Of a stretch of 64,000 nucleotides of DNA, positions 1-9,939 are shown piece by piece. Below the pieces are notes generated by a model. That model ran no database searches. It saw only the letters and a list, made by a program, of their open reading frames with translations, and was not told the DNA's origin. The position numbers and the translations under genes are program-made. This DNA is from Serinicoccus kebangsaanensis (lineage in GTDB: Bacteria; Actinomycetota; Actinomycetes; Actinomycetales; Dermatophilaceae), in the NCBI RefSeq assembly GCF_008919445.1, contig NZ_VSLG01000008.1, forward strand, positions 1 to 64,000. The letters run 5' to 3'. Position 1 is the first letter of the stretch, and every line of letters begins with the position of its first letter.

Positions 1-63
1 CTCACCACCGACGCCCATCACCACAACACCGTCCAGCCGATGCGCCAACCAGCCGCGGCTTGA
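1..63 (+). CDS. possible C-terminal end of an upstream gene (partial)
   Basis: Frame 1 is open from the left edge to a TGA at 61-63 and would encode about twenty residues with a short His-rich stretch (Asp-Ala-His-His-His-Asn). It stops 14 nt before the recC start, which fits the end of an upstream plus-strand gene. Too little is visible to name it, and a chance open frame is possible. Confidence 0.3.
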   Translation, partial: LTTDAHHHNTVQPMRQPAAA

Positions 64-77
64 CATAGGAGAAACGC

Positions 78-3000
78 GTGGCGTTGGTCGTGCATCGGGA
101 CGTGAGCACCGCGGCGTTGGCCGACGGGCTCGCCGGGCTGCTGTCCGAGCCGCTGCCCGATCCGTTCGCCGAGGAGGTCGTCGCGGTGCCGGCCAGGGGG
201 GTCGAGCGCTGGCTGGCCCAACGCCTGTCGCACACGCTGGGTGCGGGCCAGGGTCATGACGGGGTCTGCGCCGGGATCCGCTTCCTCAACCCGCACTCGC
301 TGGTGTCCATGGTGCTCGGGATCGAGCGGGACGACCCGTGGCACCCGGACCTGCTGGTGTGGCCGGTGCTGGAGGCGATCGACGCCAGCCTGGAGCAGGA
401 GTGGGCGCGGACGCTGGCCGTGCACCTCGGTCGGGGCGCGACCGGCGACGAGGCACAGCTGCGGCGCGGCCGCCGGTATGCCGTCGCCCGCCGGCTCGCC
501 GGTCTCTTCGCCGCGTATGCCGCCTCCCGCCCTGCCATGGTCACCGACTGGCGCGAGGGGGGTGACGGGGACGGCCTGGGTGGTCGGGTCGACGACGACC
601 TGGCCTGGCAGCCGGAGCTGTGGCGACGGGTGCTCGAGCAGGTCCCCGCCGAGCCGCCGGACGTGCGGCACGCGCGGGTCGTCGAGGCACTGCGCTCCGG
701 CGACCAGGAGCCGAGCCTGCCCGACGTCCAGCTGCCGGGTCGGCTCTCGCTCTTCGGGCATACCCGGATCGCGCGCAGCGAGGTCGAGGTCCTCTCCGCG
801 CTCGCCCGGCACCGGGACGTGCACCTGTGGCTGCCGCAGGCCTCCCCCGCCGCCTGGGAGACGCTCGCCGCCGACGAGGGCGTCGCGGCCGGTCCGGTGC
901 CCCGCGACGAGGACGCCTCCGCCCTCCTGGTCGACCACCCGCTCCTCGCCAGCCTGGGCCGCGACGCCCGGGAGCTGCAGCGGACCCTGACCCTGGCACC
1001 GCACACGGAGACCACGACACGCCCCGCCCGTGCCGCTGCCGCACCGCCCCCTTCGTTGCTGCACCTGCTCCAGGGCGACCTCGCCGCCGACGCCGTGCCC
1101 GGCCCCGACGAGCTGGCACGGCGCACCGTCCCGGCGGACGACCGGAGCATCCAGGTGCACGCCTGCCACGGCCAGGCGCGCCAGATCGACGTGCTGCGCG
1201 ACGTGCTCGCCGACCTGCTGCAGCAGGACCCCACCCTCGAGCCGCGCGACATCCTCGTGATGTGCCCGGACATCGACACGCTGGCGCCCCTCGTGCACGC
1301 CGGGTTCGGGCTCGGTGAGGTGGTGCACGACGGCGGTGCACACGGCCCGGACCGCGAGGCGGCGTCGACCCACCCCGCCCACCTGATGCGCGTCCGCCTG
1401 GCCGACCGGGCACCCGTCCAGGCGAACCCGCTGCTGGCCCTGGCCGCCCGGCTGGTCGAGCTCGCCGGCGGGCGGCTCACCGCGGGCGAGGTGCTCGACC
1501 TGGCGCGCAGCGGGCCGGTGCGACGGCGCTTCGGGCTCGACGACGACGACCTCGAGCGGCTGGGCGACTGGGTGGGTTCGGTGGCGGTGCGCTGGGGGTT
1601 GGACGAGGAGCACCGGGCGGACTACGCGCTCACCGGCCTGACCCAGAACACCTGGCAGGCCGGTCTGGCCCGGGTCCTGGTCGGTGCCGCGGTCGACGGG
1701 GAGGAGCTCGACCACCTGGGGACCACGCTCGGCCTCGACGACCTGGACAGCGGCGACCTGGACCTGGCCGGGCGGTTGGCCGAGCTGGTGGCTCGCCTCG
1801 GGCGCACGCTGCGGGCACTGCGGACGGCCGAGGAGGTCGACGCCTGGGTCGAGGCGTTGACCGACGGCGTGCTGGGTCTGGCCGACGTCACCCCGTCGGA
1901 CGCCTGGCAGGTCACCCAGCTGCGCCGGGAGCTGGACCTCGTGGCCGCGCACGCCGGCGCACGATCACCCGACGGCGCGGGCCTGAGCCTGTCGCTGTCC
2001 GACGTGCACGCCCTGCTGGCCGAGCAGGCCGCCGGCCGGGCGACCCGCTCCAACTTCCGCACCGGCACGCTCACCGTGTGCACCATGGTCCCGATGCGCT
2101 CGGTGCCGCACCGGGTGGTGGCCCTCGTGGGGCTGGACGACGGCGTCTTCCCCCGCACCACCGCCGCGGACGGTGACGACGCGACCGCGCGGCGGCCGGT
2201 CACCGGCGAGCGCGACCCCCGCAGCGAGGACCGCCAGCTGCTGCTGGACGCGATCACGGCCGCGAGCGACGCCCTGGTCATCACCTACACCGGCTTCGAC
2301 GAGCACACCGGCGCCGCCCGCCCACCCGCCGTGCCGCTCGGCGAGCTGCTCGACGCGGTCCGGCACACCGCCGCGCCGACCTCCCCCGGTGTCGGGCGGG
2401 TGCTCACCCACCATCCGCTGCAGCCCTTCGACCCGCGCAACCTGGGGGCGACGCGGGAGGGTATGCCGTCGCTGCTGCCGGAGGGGCGCCCATTCAGCTA
2501 CGACCCGGCGGCCCTCGCGGGCGGGCGTGCGGCCGTCGGCGAGCGGGAGCCGCGTCCCCGGCCGGTGGATGCCGCGCTCGGGGCGCCGGCGACCGACCAG
2601 GAGGACGGCGGAGGGGTCGAGCTGGAGGCGCTGCTGCGCTTCTTCGACAACCCGGCCCGCGCCTACCTGCGCGACCGGCTCGGCCTGCTCCTCCCCCAGG
2701 TCCCGGAGGAGGCCGGCGAGGGCATCCCCATCGACCTGGGCGGGCTGGACAGGTGGGCGATCGGCGACCGGGTGCTGCAGGCGGTGCTCGACGGGCGCGA
2801 CCCGGGGGCCACCGTCGACGCCGAGCTGTGGCGCGGCGAGCTGCCACCCGGTGCGCTGGGCACGGCGGTGATGCGCGAGGTGACCCAGCAGGCGCAGCTC
2901 GTGGCCGAGGGCACCTGGGCGGCGGTCGGCCAGGGCGGCTGGGGGGTGCCGCTGGAGCGGGACACCCTGGACATCGACCTCGTCCTGCCGAGCGGGCGTC

Positions 3001-3593
3001 GGCTCACCGGGACCGTGATCGGTCTCGTGGGTGGGCGAGCGGTGACCGCGACCTACTCGACCGTGAAGGCCAGGCAGCGGCTCCGGTCCTGGATCACCTC
3101 CCTCGTGCTGGCCGCCACGCTGGACGGCGAGGCCACCAGCCACGTGCTCGGACGGCAGAGCTGGGGGCGGCGCAAGGGTGGCGTGCACTACACCCACGGC
3201 CCGCACGAGCGCGACCGGGCGCTCGAGCTCCTGGACCAGCTGGTCGACCTGCGCGCCCGTGGCATGGCCGAGCCGCTGCCGCTGCCGGTCCAGACCTCGA
3301 TGCGGTGGGCACAGGCATACCTCTCCGGCCCGGGCGACGAGCGGGCCGCGACCCTCGACGCGGTCCGGGAGTGGCGCACCGACGACACCTTCGAGCAGGC
3401 CTTCCCCAAGGAGCAGGACGACCCGAGCCACGCCTACGTCCACGGCGGCTCGGTCCCGCTGCAGCAGATCCTCGGCGTCCCGCGCGAGGACGAGCGCTGG
3501 AGCCCGGGGGTCGAGCACCGGCTCGGGCAGCTCGCGCTGCGTGTCTGGGGTCCGGTGCTCACCGGCGGGGCCGAGCGCAAGGAGCGGGTATGA
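78..3593 (+). CDS. recC: exodeoxyribonuclease V gamma subunit RecC
   Basis: RecC is the subunit of the RecBCD helicase-nuclease that holds the split DNA strands and, in the enterobacterial enzyme, reads the Chi sequence. The protein is 1171 aa, close to E. coli RecC (about 1120). The N-terminus has the family pattern with VPARGVERWLAQRL near residue 35 and IRFLNPHSLV near residue 70; the inactive helicase-like core (HACHGQARQIDVLRD near 360; MRSVPHRVVALVGLDDGVFP near 675) follows. The start is the GTG at 78 with AGGAGA at 67-72, five bases upstream. The last codons overlap the recB start (ATGA at 3590-3593), so the two are translationally coupled. Recognition rests on family-wide similarity and gene order, both strong. 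Confidence 0.93.
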   Translation: MALVVHRDVSTAALADGLAGLLSEPLPDPFAEEVVAVPARGVERWLAQRLSHTLGAGQGHDGVCAGIRFLNPHSLVSMVLGIERDDPWHPDLLVWPVLEAIDASLEQEWARTLAVHLGRGATGDEAQLRRGRRYAVARRLAGLFAAYAASRPAMVTDWREGGDGDGLGGRVDDDLAWQPELWRRVLEQVPAEPPDVRHARVVEALRSGDQEPSLPDVQLPGRLSLFGHTRIARSEVEVLSALARHRDVHLWLPQASPAAWETLAADEGVAAGPVPRDEDASALLVDHPLLASLGRDARELQRTLTLAPHTETTTRPARAAAAPPPSLLHLLQGDLAADAVPGPDELARRTVPADDRSIQVHACHGQARQIDVLRDVLADLLQQDPTLEPRDILVMCPDIDTLAPLVHAGFGLGEVVHDGGAHGPDREAASTHPAHLMRVRLADRAPVQANPLLALAARLVELAGGRLTAGEVLDLARSGPVRRRFGLDDDDLERLGDWVGSVAVRWGLDEEHRADYALTGLTQNTWQAGLARVLVGAAVDGEELDHLGTTLGLDDLDSGDLDLAGRLAELVARLGRTLRALRTAEEVDAWVEALTDGVLGLADVTPSDAWQVTQLRRELDLVAAHAGARSPDGAGLSLSLSDVHALLAEQAAGRATRSNFRTGTLTVCTMVPMRSVPHRVVALVGLDDGVFPRTTAADGDDATARRPVTGERDPRSEDRQLLLDAITAASDALVITYTGFDEHTGAARPPAVPLGELLDAVRHTAAPTSPGVGRVLTHHPLQPFDPRNLGATREGMPSLLPEGRPFSYDPAALAGGRAAVGEREPRPRPVDAALGAPATDQEDGGGVELEALLRFFDNPARAYLRDRLGLLLPQVPEEAGEGIPIDLGGLDRWAIGDRVLQAVLDGRDPGATVDAELWRGELPPGALGTAVMREVTQQAQLVAEGTWAAVGQGGWGVPLERDTLDIDLVLPSGRRLTGTVIGLVGGRAVTATYSTVKARQRLRSWITSLVLAATLDGEATSHVLGRQSWGRRKGGVHYTHGPHERDRALELLDQLVDLRARGMAEPLPLPVQTSMRWAQAYLSGPGDERAATLDAVREWRTDDTFEQAFPKEQDDPSHAYVHGGSVPLQQILGVPREDERWSPGVEHRLGQLALRVWGPVLTGGAERKERV

Positions 3594-6500
3594 CCGCGCT
3601 CCCGCACTTCTCCATCACCGACCCGCTGCCCACCGGCACCGTGCTGCTCGAGGCGAGCGCCGGCACCGGCAAGACCTGGACCATCGCGGCGCTGGTGACC
3701 CGCTACGTCGCCGAGGGCGTCGTGCTGCTGCCGGAGATGCTGGTGGTGACCTTCGGTCGCGCGGCGAGCCAGGAGCTGCGCGCCCGCGTCCGTGAGCAGC
3801 TGGTGGCGGCCGAGCGGGCGCTGGCCGACCCTCCGCCCGAGCAGGAGCGGGACGACCTGGTCGCGCTGCTGCTCGACGTCGACGAGGCCGAGCGGGCGGT
3901 GCGCCGGCGGCGGCTGCGCACGGCGCTGTCCGACATCGACGCCGCCACCATCGCCACCACCCACCAGTTCTGCCAGCAGGTGCTGCGCAGCCTCGGGGTG
4001 GCGGGCACCGCCGATGCCTCCGCCGAGCTGGTCGAGGACCTCGACCGGCTGCTGGTGGAGGTGGTCGACGACCTCTACCTGCGGGCCTTCGCCCAGCGGG
4101 AGGACGAGCCGATCTTCACCCGCCGCGAGGCGCTGCAGATCGCCCGCACGGCCGTCGACGACATCCACGCCGAGCTGGCGCCCACGGGCGCCGAGCCGCG
4201 GTCGGTCCCGGACCGTCGGGTCCGCTTCGCCCGGGCCGTGCGGCACGAGCTGGACCTGCGCAAGCAGCGGCTGCAGGTCATGCACTACAACGACCTGCTC
4301 ACCCAGCTCGCGGACGCGCTGGAGGGCGAGGACTCACCGGCCCGGCTCCGGATGCGGCAGCGGTGGCAGGTGGTGCTCGTCGACGAGTTCCAGGACACCG
4401 ACCCGATCCAGTGGTCGGTGCTGGACCGCGCCTTCAGCGGTCACGCGCGGGCGACGGTCCTCATCGGTGACCCGAAGCAGGCCATCTACGCCTTCCGCGG
4501 CGGCGACGTCCCGACCTACCTCACCGCGGCCGGGACCGCCGACGACCGCCGCACCCTGCCCCGCAACTTCCGCTCCGACCCGGGCCTGACCCAGGCCCTG
4601 GGCTCGATGCTCACCGGGGCCCAGCTCGGCGACGAGGAGATCCTGGTGCACCCGGTCACGGCCCAGCGCGAGGGGACCCGGCTGGAGGGTGCCCCCACCG
4701 CGTCCCCGGTGCGGCTGCGCCAGGTGCTGCTGCGCGACCACCTCGGGGGCGACACCCGGATGCCGACGGTGCGGCCGTGGATCGCGCGCGACCTCGCCCA
4801 CGACGTCGCCGCCCTGCTCGCCTCGGGCGCGACCTTCGAGGGCCGGCCGGTGCAGGCGCGGGACATCGCCGTCCTCGCGCACCGCGGCAAGGACCTGCTG
4901 CAGGCCAGGGACGCCCTCGCCGAGCTGGGCATACCGGCGGTGAGCGCGGGCGGGTCGACCGTGCTGCACAGCCAGGGTGCGCACGACTGGTTGGCCCTGC
5001 TGGAGGCGATGGTCGCGCCGCACCGGCCGATGCTCACCCGGGCGGCCGCGCTCACCGACCTGCTGGGGTATGCCGTCGCCCGGGTCGGGGACCGCGGTGA
5101 GCGGGCGGACGCGGACCTGGAGGACGAGCTGGCGCAGACCTGCCGCGAGCTCGCCGGACTCTACGCCCGGCAGGGGATCGCGGCGGTGCTGGAGCTGCTC
5201 ACCGTGCGCGGTCTGCCGGACCGGGTGCTGCGTCAGGTCGGCGGGGAGCGCTCGCTGACCGACCTGCGGCACGTCGCGCAGCTGCTGCACGAGACCGCCC
5301 GGCGCGACCAGCTCGGGCTCGTCGCGCTGCTGGAGTGGCTGCGGGCCGGGATGGCGCAGGACGCGCCGAGCAGCGCCGGGGCGCGAACGCGGAGGCTGGA
5401 CAGCGACGCCGCCGCGGTCCAGCTCGCCACCATCCACGGCAGCAAGGGGCTGCAGTATCCCGTCGTCTACCTCCCGTCCCTCGGCGACCGGTGGGTCAGC
5501 GACTCCCCCTCGATCCCGCTCTTCCACGGTGACCCGCCGCAGCGGACCCGCTGCCTGGACGTCGGGGGCGACCACCCCGCCAACCCCGGGTGGGCCGAGT
5601 CGGTGCGGCGGCACAAGGAGGAGGACGCGGGCGAGTCGCTGCGCCTGCTCTACGTCGCGCTCACCCGGGCCCAGAGTCAGGTGGTCACCTGGTGGGCGCC
5701 GGTCAACAACGCGAGCAGCTCGGCGCTGCACCGCGTCCTCTTCGGTCGGGAGCCGGGCCAGGGCGAGGTGCCGCAGACGGTGCGGGTGCCGCGGCAGGAC
5801 GACGCCGCCACGCAGCGCCTGCAGCAGTGGGTGGACGAGGGTGCGTTCTCGCTGGAGCGGGCCGACCACGCCACCGATCTCGCGCCGGCGCCGCCCCCGG
5901 AGGTGCCCGACCTGGCGCTGGCGAGGTGGACCCGACGGGTCGACCACGACTGGCGGCGCACGTCGTACACCGCCCTGTCGACACCGGCCGACGGCGCCGT
6001 CGCCGCCGGGGTGGGCAGCGAGCCGGAGGTCGGGCTGACCGGGCGGGAGGACGAGCCGAGCGGGCCCGACCCGGTGCCGGAGACCGCGCCGTCCCTGCCG
6101 GGCCTGGACGCGGTGGCACCTCCAGCGGGCGCTGAGGTGCCGTCGCCGATGGCGGACCTGCCGGTGGGCGCCACCTTCGGCTCCCTCGTGCACGCCGTGC
6201 TGGAGCACGCCGACCCGCAGGCGGCGGACCTGCGGGGCGAGCTGCGGCGGCGCATCGGCGAGCAACGGGTGCTCTGGCCGGTCGACCTCGGCCCGGACGG
6301 CGTGGACACCCTCGCCGACGCCCTGGTCGCCGTGTGCGACACCCCGCTCGGGCCGCTCGCGGGGGCGACCACCCTGCGCGAGATCGGCACCGCGGACCGG
6401 CTCTGCGAGCTCGACTTCGAGCTGCCGCTGGGGGGCGGCGACCTCCGGCGCGACGCCAGGGGCGGGCGCGTCGCGCTGCTGGGCGACCTCGTGCCGTTGC

Positions 6501-7018
6501 TCCGGGAGCACCTGCCGCCGGGCGACCCGGTGCGGGCCTGGGCCGACGTGCTGGAGGCCGCCCCGGACCTCGCCGGCCAGCAGCTGCGCGGCTACCTCAC
6601 CGGCTCGGTGGACGTGGTGCTGCGGGTGCCCCGGGGAGGGGCTGCCGGGGCCGAACCGACCTTCCTCGTGGCCGACTACAAGACCAACTGGCTCGGCAGC
6701 GCCGACGAGCCGCTGACCGCGGCCGACTACCGCCCCGAGCGGCTGGACGAGGCGATGGGGCACTCCTCCTACCCGCTGCAGGCACTCCTCTACGCCGTGG
6801 TCGCCCACCGGTTCCTGCGGTGGCGGCTGCCCGGCTACGACGCCGACCGTCACCTGGGTGGCGTGCTCTACCTCTACCTGCGCGGCATGTGCGGCCCGGA
6901 CACCCCCCTCGTGGACGGTATGCCGTGCGGCGTCTTCTCCTGGCGGCCGCCCGTCGCGCTGGTGCGGGGGATCTCGGACCTGCTGGACGGGGCCACCGAG
7001 GGGGTGGGCCATGGCTGA
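3590..7018 (+). CDS. recB: exodeoxyribonuclease V beta subunit RecB (helicase-nuclease)
   Basis: RecB is the 3'-5' superfamily 1 helicase and the nuclease of RecBCD. The 1142-aa product carries Walker A EASAGTGKT at residues 21-29, motif II VVLVDEFQDTDP, motif III GDPKQAIYAFRGGD, motif V ATIHGSKGLQYPVVYLP and motif VI LLYVALTRAQ in the expected order. The C-terminal nuclease domain has the GSVDVVLR...ADYKTNWLG pattern, including the Asp and the Asp-Tyr-Lys of the active site, so it should be an active nuclease. The ATG at 3590 overlaps the recC stop by four bases, which fixes the start; a much longer upstream in-frame opening inside recC is only frame shadow. Its end overlaps recD by eight bases. 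Confidence 0.95.
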   Translation: MTALPHFSITDPLPTGTVLLEASAGTGKTWTIAALVTRYVAEGVVLLPEMLVVTFGRAASQELRARVREQLVAAERALADPPPEQERDDLVALLLDVDEAERAVRRRRLRTALSDIDAATIATTHQFCQQVLRSLGVAGTADASAELVEDLDRLLVEVVDDLYLRAFAQREDEPIFTRREALQIARTAVDDIHAELAPTGAEPRSVPDRRVRFARAVRHELDLRKQRLQVMHYNDLLTQLADALEGEDSPARLRMRQRWQVVLVDEFQDTDPIQWSVLDRAFSGHARATVLIGDPKQAIYAFRGGDVPTYLTAAGTADDRRTLPRNFRSDPGLTQALGSMLTGAQLGDEEILVHPVTAQREGTRLEGAPTASPVRLRQVLLRDHLGGDTRMPTVRPWIARDLAHDVAALLASGATFEGRPVQARDIAVLAHRGKDLLQARDALAELGIPAVSAGGSTVLHSQGAHDWLALLEAMVAPHRPMLTRAAALTDLLGYAVARVGDRGERADADLEDELAQTCRELAGLYARQGIAAVLELLTVRGLPDRVLRQVGGERSLTDLRHVAQLLHETARRDQLGLVALLEWLRAGMAQDAPSSAGARTRRLDSDAAAVQLATIHGSKGLQYPVVYLPSLGDRWVSDSPSIPLFHGDPPQRTRCLDVGGDHPANPGWAESVRRHKEEDAGESLRLLYVALTRAQSQVVTWWAPVNNASSSALHRVLFGREPGQGEVPQTVRVPRQDDAATQRLQQWVDEGAFSLERADHATDLAPAPPPEVPDLALARWTRRVDHDWRRTSYTALSTPADGAVAAGVGSEPEVGLTGREDEPSGPDPVPETAPSLPGLDAVAPPAGAEVPSPMADLPVGATFGSLVHAVLEHADPQAADLRGELRRRIGEQRVLWPVDLGPDGVDTLADALVAVCDTPLGPLAGATTLREIGTADRLCELDFELPLGGGDLRRDARGGRVALLGDLVPLLREHLPPGDPVRAWADVLEAAPDLAGQQLRGYLTGSVDVVLRVPRGGAAGAEPTFLVADYKTNWLGSADEPLTAADYRPERLDEAMGHSSYPLQALLYAVVAHRFLRWRLPGYDADRHLGGVLYLYLRGMCGPDTPLVDGMPCGVFSWRPPVALVRGISDLLDGATEGVGHG

Positions 7019-8918
7019 GGACGCCGGCGCACCGCCGCCCGCCCCGACGAACCTCCCGGTGCTGGAGCTCTTCGAGCAGGTCGACGAGCACGACCGCCGG
7101 CTCGCGCTCACCGCCACCGGGCTGCTGCGCGAGGTCAACCAGGCCGGGCTGCTCACCGCCGCCGACGTGCACGTGGCGACCGGGCTGGCCCGCGCGGCGC
7201 ACGAGAAGGACCCCGAGGTGGTGCTCGCCGCGGCCGTCGCGACGCGGGCGGTGCGCTCCGGGTCGGTGGCGGTCGACCTGGCCGCGCTGGCCTCCCAGGG
7301 GGCGCAGGCACTGCCCGACCTGGCCTGGCCGGATCCGCAGACGTGGACGGCCGCGGTCGCCGGGAGCCGGTTGGCGACCGAGGGCGGACTCGTCGTCGAG
7401 GAGGCGACCGGGCTGGTCTACCTGCAGCGGTACCACCACCAGGAGGTGCAGGTGGCGGCCGACCTGCGGGCCCGGGCCGAGCTCGGGCCCCCACCGGTGG
7501 ACGAGGAGGTGCTGGCCGCCGGGCTGTCCCGGATCTTCCCTGGGGAGGGGTATGCCGAGCAGCGCGCCGCGGCGGAGGTCGTCGTGCGGTCCCGGACCGG
7601 GGTCATCACCGGCGGCCCGGGGACCGGGAAGACGACGACCGTGGCGGGGGTGCTGACGCTGCTGGCCGAGCAGGCGGCGGCCACGGGGGCGCGTGCTCCC
7701 CGCGTGGGCCTGGCCGCACCGACCGGCAAGGCGGCGGCCCGCGTCAAGGCCGCGGTGGACCGGGCCCTGGACGAGATCGAGGCACGCACCCCCGACGTCG
7801 CCGGCCGGCAGGTGGTGGAGCGGCTGCGGGAGGTAGAGCCGCGCACCGTGCACCGGCTGCTCGGGTGGAGGCCGGGCTCACGCAGCAGGTTCCGGCACCA
7901 CCGCGGCAACCGGCTGCCGCACGACGTGGTGCTGGTCGACGAGGCCTCGATGGTGTCGCTCACCCAGATGGCCCGCCTGCTGGAGGCGCTGCGGCCCACG
8001 GCGCGGCTCATCCTGGTCGGTGACGCCGACCAGCTGGTGTCGGTGGAGGCCGGGGCGGTGCTGGCCGACCTGGTGGCGGCGGTGCCGGAGGCCGCGGTCG
8101 GCGTCGCCCAGCCCGACGGTGACACCCCGGTCGCGGAGGCCACGACCCCGGCGCCGCTCGCGCTCGCCCGGCTGCGCACGGTGCATCGGTTCGGCGAGAC
8201 CATCGGGGCCCTGGCGCAGGCGCTGCGCGTCGGCGACGCGGACGCCGTGGTGGGCGCCCTCTCGGCGGGAGGCGAGGAGGTGCAGTGGGTCCGCGAGGAG
8301 GACCCGGGCGCATACCTGCAGGACGAGCTGACCCGGCAGGCGCTCGACATCCTCGCGGCCGCCCGGGAGGGCGACGACGTCGCCGCCCTCGACGCGCTGC
8401 ACCGGCACCGGCTGCTGTGCGCGCACCGCGACGGCGACCGCGGGGTGCGCCGGTGGAACCACCTGGTCGAGACCTGGCTGGCCGAGGCGACCGGGCTGAC
8501 GTTCTACGACCCGATGTACCTCGGCCGTCCGCTGCTCGTCACCGCGAACGACTACGCCACCGGCGTGCTCAACGGCGACACCGGCGTCGTCGTGGCCTCG
8601 CACACGTCCGCCGGCGTGCCGGTGCGGATGGCCGCGATCGACGGGGCCGGCGGCCGCAGCAGGTATGCCCCCTCCCGCCTCGGCGACGTCGAGACCATGC
8701 ACGCCATGACCATCCACAAGGCCCAGGGCAGCCAGGCCCGGGAGATCACCGTGCTGCTGCCCGAGCTGGACAGCCCGCTGCTGACCCGGGAGCTGTTCTA
8801 CACCGCGGTCACCCGGGCCGAGCGACGGGTGCGGGTGGTGGGCTCCGAGGAGGAGGTGCGGGCCGCCGTGCAGCGGCGCGTCGTCCGGGCCAGCGGTCTG
8901 CGGCAGCGGCTCGGCTGA
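7011..8918 (+). CDS. recD: exodeoxyribonuclease V alpha subunit RecD (5'-3' helicase)
   Basis: RecD is the second motor of RecBCD, moving 5'-3'. The product is 635 aa. Walker A GGPGTGKT is at residues 201-208, followed by the Walker B segment VVLVDEASMV, the VGDADQL motif III and the C-terminal UvrD-type motif MTIHKAQGSQ and FYTAVTRA. The ATG at 7011 lies inside the recB end (8-bp overlap), completing a recC-recB-recD operon with no intergenic space. The approximately 190-residue N-terminal domain is the RecC-binding part in this family. Many actinobacteria rely on AdnAB; this window shows RecBCD but says nothing about whether AdnAB is also present. Confidence 0.95.
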   Translation: MAEDAGAPPPAPTNLPVLELFEQVDEHDRRLALTATGLLREVNQAGLLTAADVHVATGLARAAHEKDPEVVLAAAVATRAVRSGSVAVDLAALASQGAQALPDLAWPDPQTWTAAVAGSRLATEGGLVVEEATGLVYLQRYHHQEVQVAADLRARAELGPPPVDEEVLAAGLSRIFPGEGYAEQRAAAEVVVRSRTGVITGGPGTGKTTTVAGVLTLLAEQAAATGARAPRVGLAAPTGKAAARVKAAVDRALDEIEARTPDVAGRQVVERLREVEPRTVHRLLGWRPGSRSRFRHHRGNRLPHDVVLVDEASMVSLTQMARLLEALRPTARLILVGDADQLVSVEAGAVLADLVAAVPEAAVGVAQPDGDTPVAEATTPAPLALARLRTVHRFGETIGALAQALRVGDADAVVGALSAGGEEVQWVREEDPGAYLQDELTRQALDILAAAREGDDVAALDALHRHRLLCAHRDGDRGVRRWNHLVETWLAEATGLTFYDPMYLGRPLLVTANDYATGVLNGDTGVVVASHTSAGVPVRMAAIDGAGGRSRYAPSRLGDVETMHAMTIHKAQGSQAREITVLLPELDSPLLTRELFYTAVTRAERRVRVVGSEEEVRAAVQRRVVRASGLRQRLG

Positions 8919-8969
8919 GCGCGTGACGTAGGGCAGGCGGAGCGGTCCGGGCTGTGGCACGGTGACCGC

Positions 8970-9818
8970 ATGGCTCGTCCCACGGCGCACCTGGATCGGC
9001 TGACGCGGCGGTTCTGGAAGGTCCGTGGCCGCCCGGTCGACCTGGGCGGCGCCGAGGCGTGGCTCGCGGCACCGATGAGCGAGGGCTCGACCGTGGGGGA
9101 CGCCTGGGTGCGGTCGGCGGCCACCGCCCTCGGCGGGACCGTGGTGGAGGAGGCGGACGGTGCCGGGCTCCTCGCCGACCTGCGGCAGCTGGACGGACCC
9201 GACTTCCGGTCTGCGGACCTGCACCCGCAGATCCGCGACTTCTACGAGCACACCTCCGACTGGCGGATGGAGGTGTGGACCCAGTGGAACCCGATCTTCC
9301 AGCCCGGTGGCGAGCTCGTCTCGCGCCTCTTCGGACGGCGGGTGCAGCAGCTCGCCCTGCCGACGCGTCCGCTCGACGTCGCCCGCGGCATGGACAGCCG
9401 GATCGCCGTCATCCAGGACGCCGAGGGTCACCAGGTGGCGGCGGCCTGGATGCGGACGCTGCGCTCCACCGGCGAGTTCGTCTACAGCGGGTGCTACGCG
9501 ACGCGGTCGCTCCCGGGACGGGACGGGCCGAGTGTCCACGTGACCTTCCCGCTGGAGTCCGGCAACGTGCAGGTCTTCCTCCGACCGCGTGTCCTCCCCG
9601 GTGGCGGGCTGGAGCTGTCCTCCCCCGCGGGCCGGTTCGGCGACGACGGTGCCTACGTCGTCGTGGACGAGGCCGGGACCCACGCGGCGCGGGTGCCGGT
9701 CCACGAGAGCTTCCGGGTCTACCTCGACGAGGAGGGGGTGCTGCGGACCGACCACACGCTGCGCCTGTGGTCCGCCCCCGCCGTCCGGCTCCACTACAAG
9801 CTGACCCGCACCGCGTGA
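8970..9818 (+). CDS. conserved hypothetical protein
   Basis: I do not recognise the family with confidence. The 282-aa product has no signal peptide or membrane segment. It begins with a basic stretch (RLTRRFWKVRG), has a Trp/Tyr-rich middle (FYEHTSDWRMEVWTQWNPIF) followed by ELVSRLFGRRVQQLALPTRPLD, and a beta-rich C-terminal half with SGNVQVFLRPR and EGVLRTDHTLRLW. It looks like a soluble, globular protein. The ATG at 8970 follows a CACGGT hexamer by six bases, a weaker version of the leaderless-promoter geometry seen at many other genes here. It sits 51 bp after recD and ends at a strong hairpin shared with the convergent ABC operon, so a role in DNA repair is not implied. Confidence 0.8.
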   Translation: MARPTAHLDRLTRRFWKVRGRPVDLGGAEAWLAAPMSEGSTVGDAWVRSAATALGGTVVEEADGAGLLADLRQLDGPDFRSADLHPQIRDFYEHTSDWRMEVWTQWNPIFQPGGELVSRLFGRRVQQLALPTRPLDVARGMDSRIAVIQDAEGHQVAAAWMRTLRSTGEFVYSGCYATRSLPGRDGPSVHVTFPLESGNVQVFLRPRVLPGGGLELSSPAGRFGDDGAYVVVDEAGTHAARVPVHESFRVYLDEEGVLRTDHTLRLWSAPAVRLHYKLTRTA

Positions 9819-9828
9819 GGGACGGAGT

Positions 9829-9864
9829 GAGGGCCGGCCGGGTGTCCCGTCCCGGCCGGCCCTC
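9829..9864. terminator. bidirectional hairpin between convergent genes
   Basis: A perfect 14-bp stem, GAGGGCCGGCCGGG (9829-9842) pairing with 9851-9864, with an 8-base loop. It lies just after the hypothetical gene and before the end of the minus-strand permease. There is no T-tract on either side, so it may act as a GC-only terminator or as an mRNA 3' end stabiliser. Confidence 0.6.
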
Positions 9865-9939
9865 GGGGGTCTGCGCCCGCGCCCTGAAGCGGGCGACCCC
9901 GCAAGCGGTGCGGCGAGTCCCTGCGCCGCCCCGCCCGGT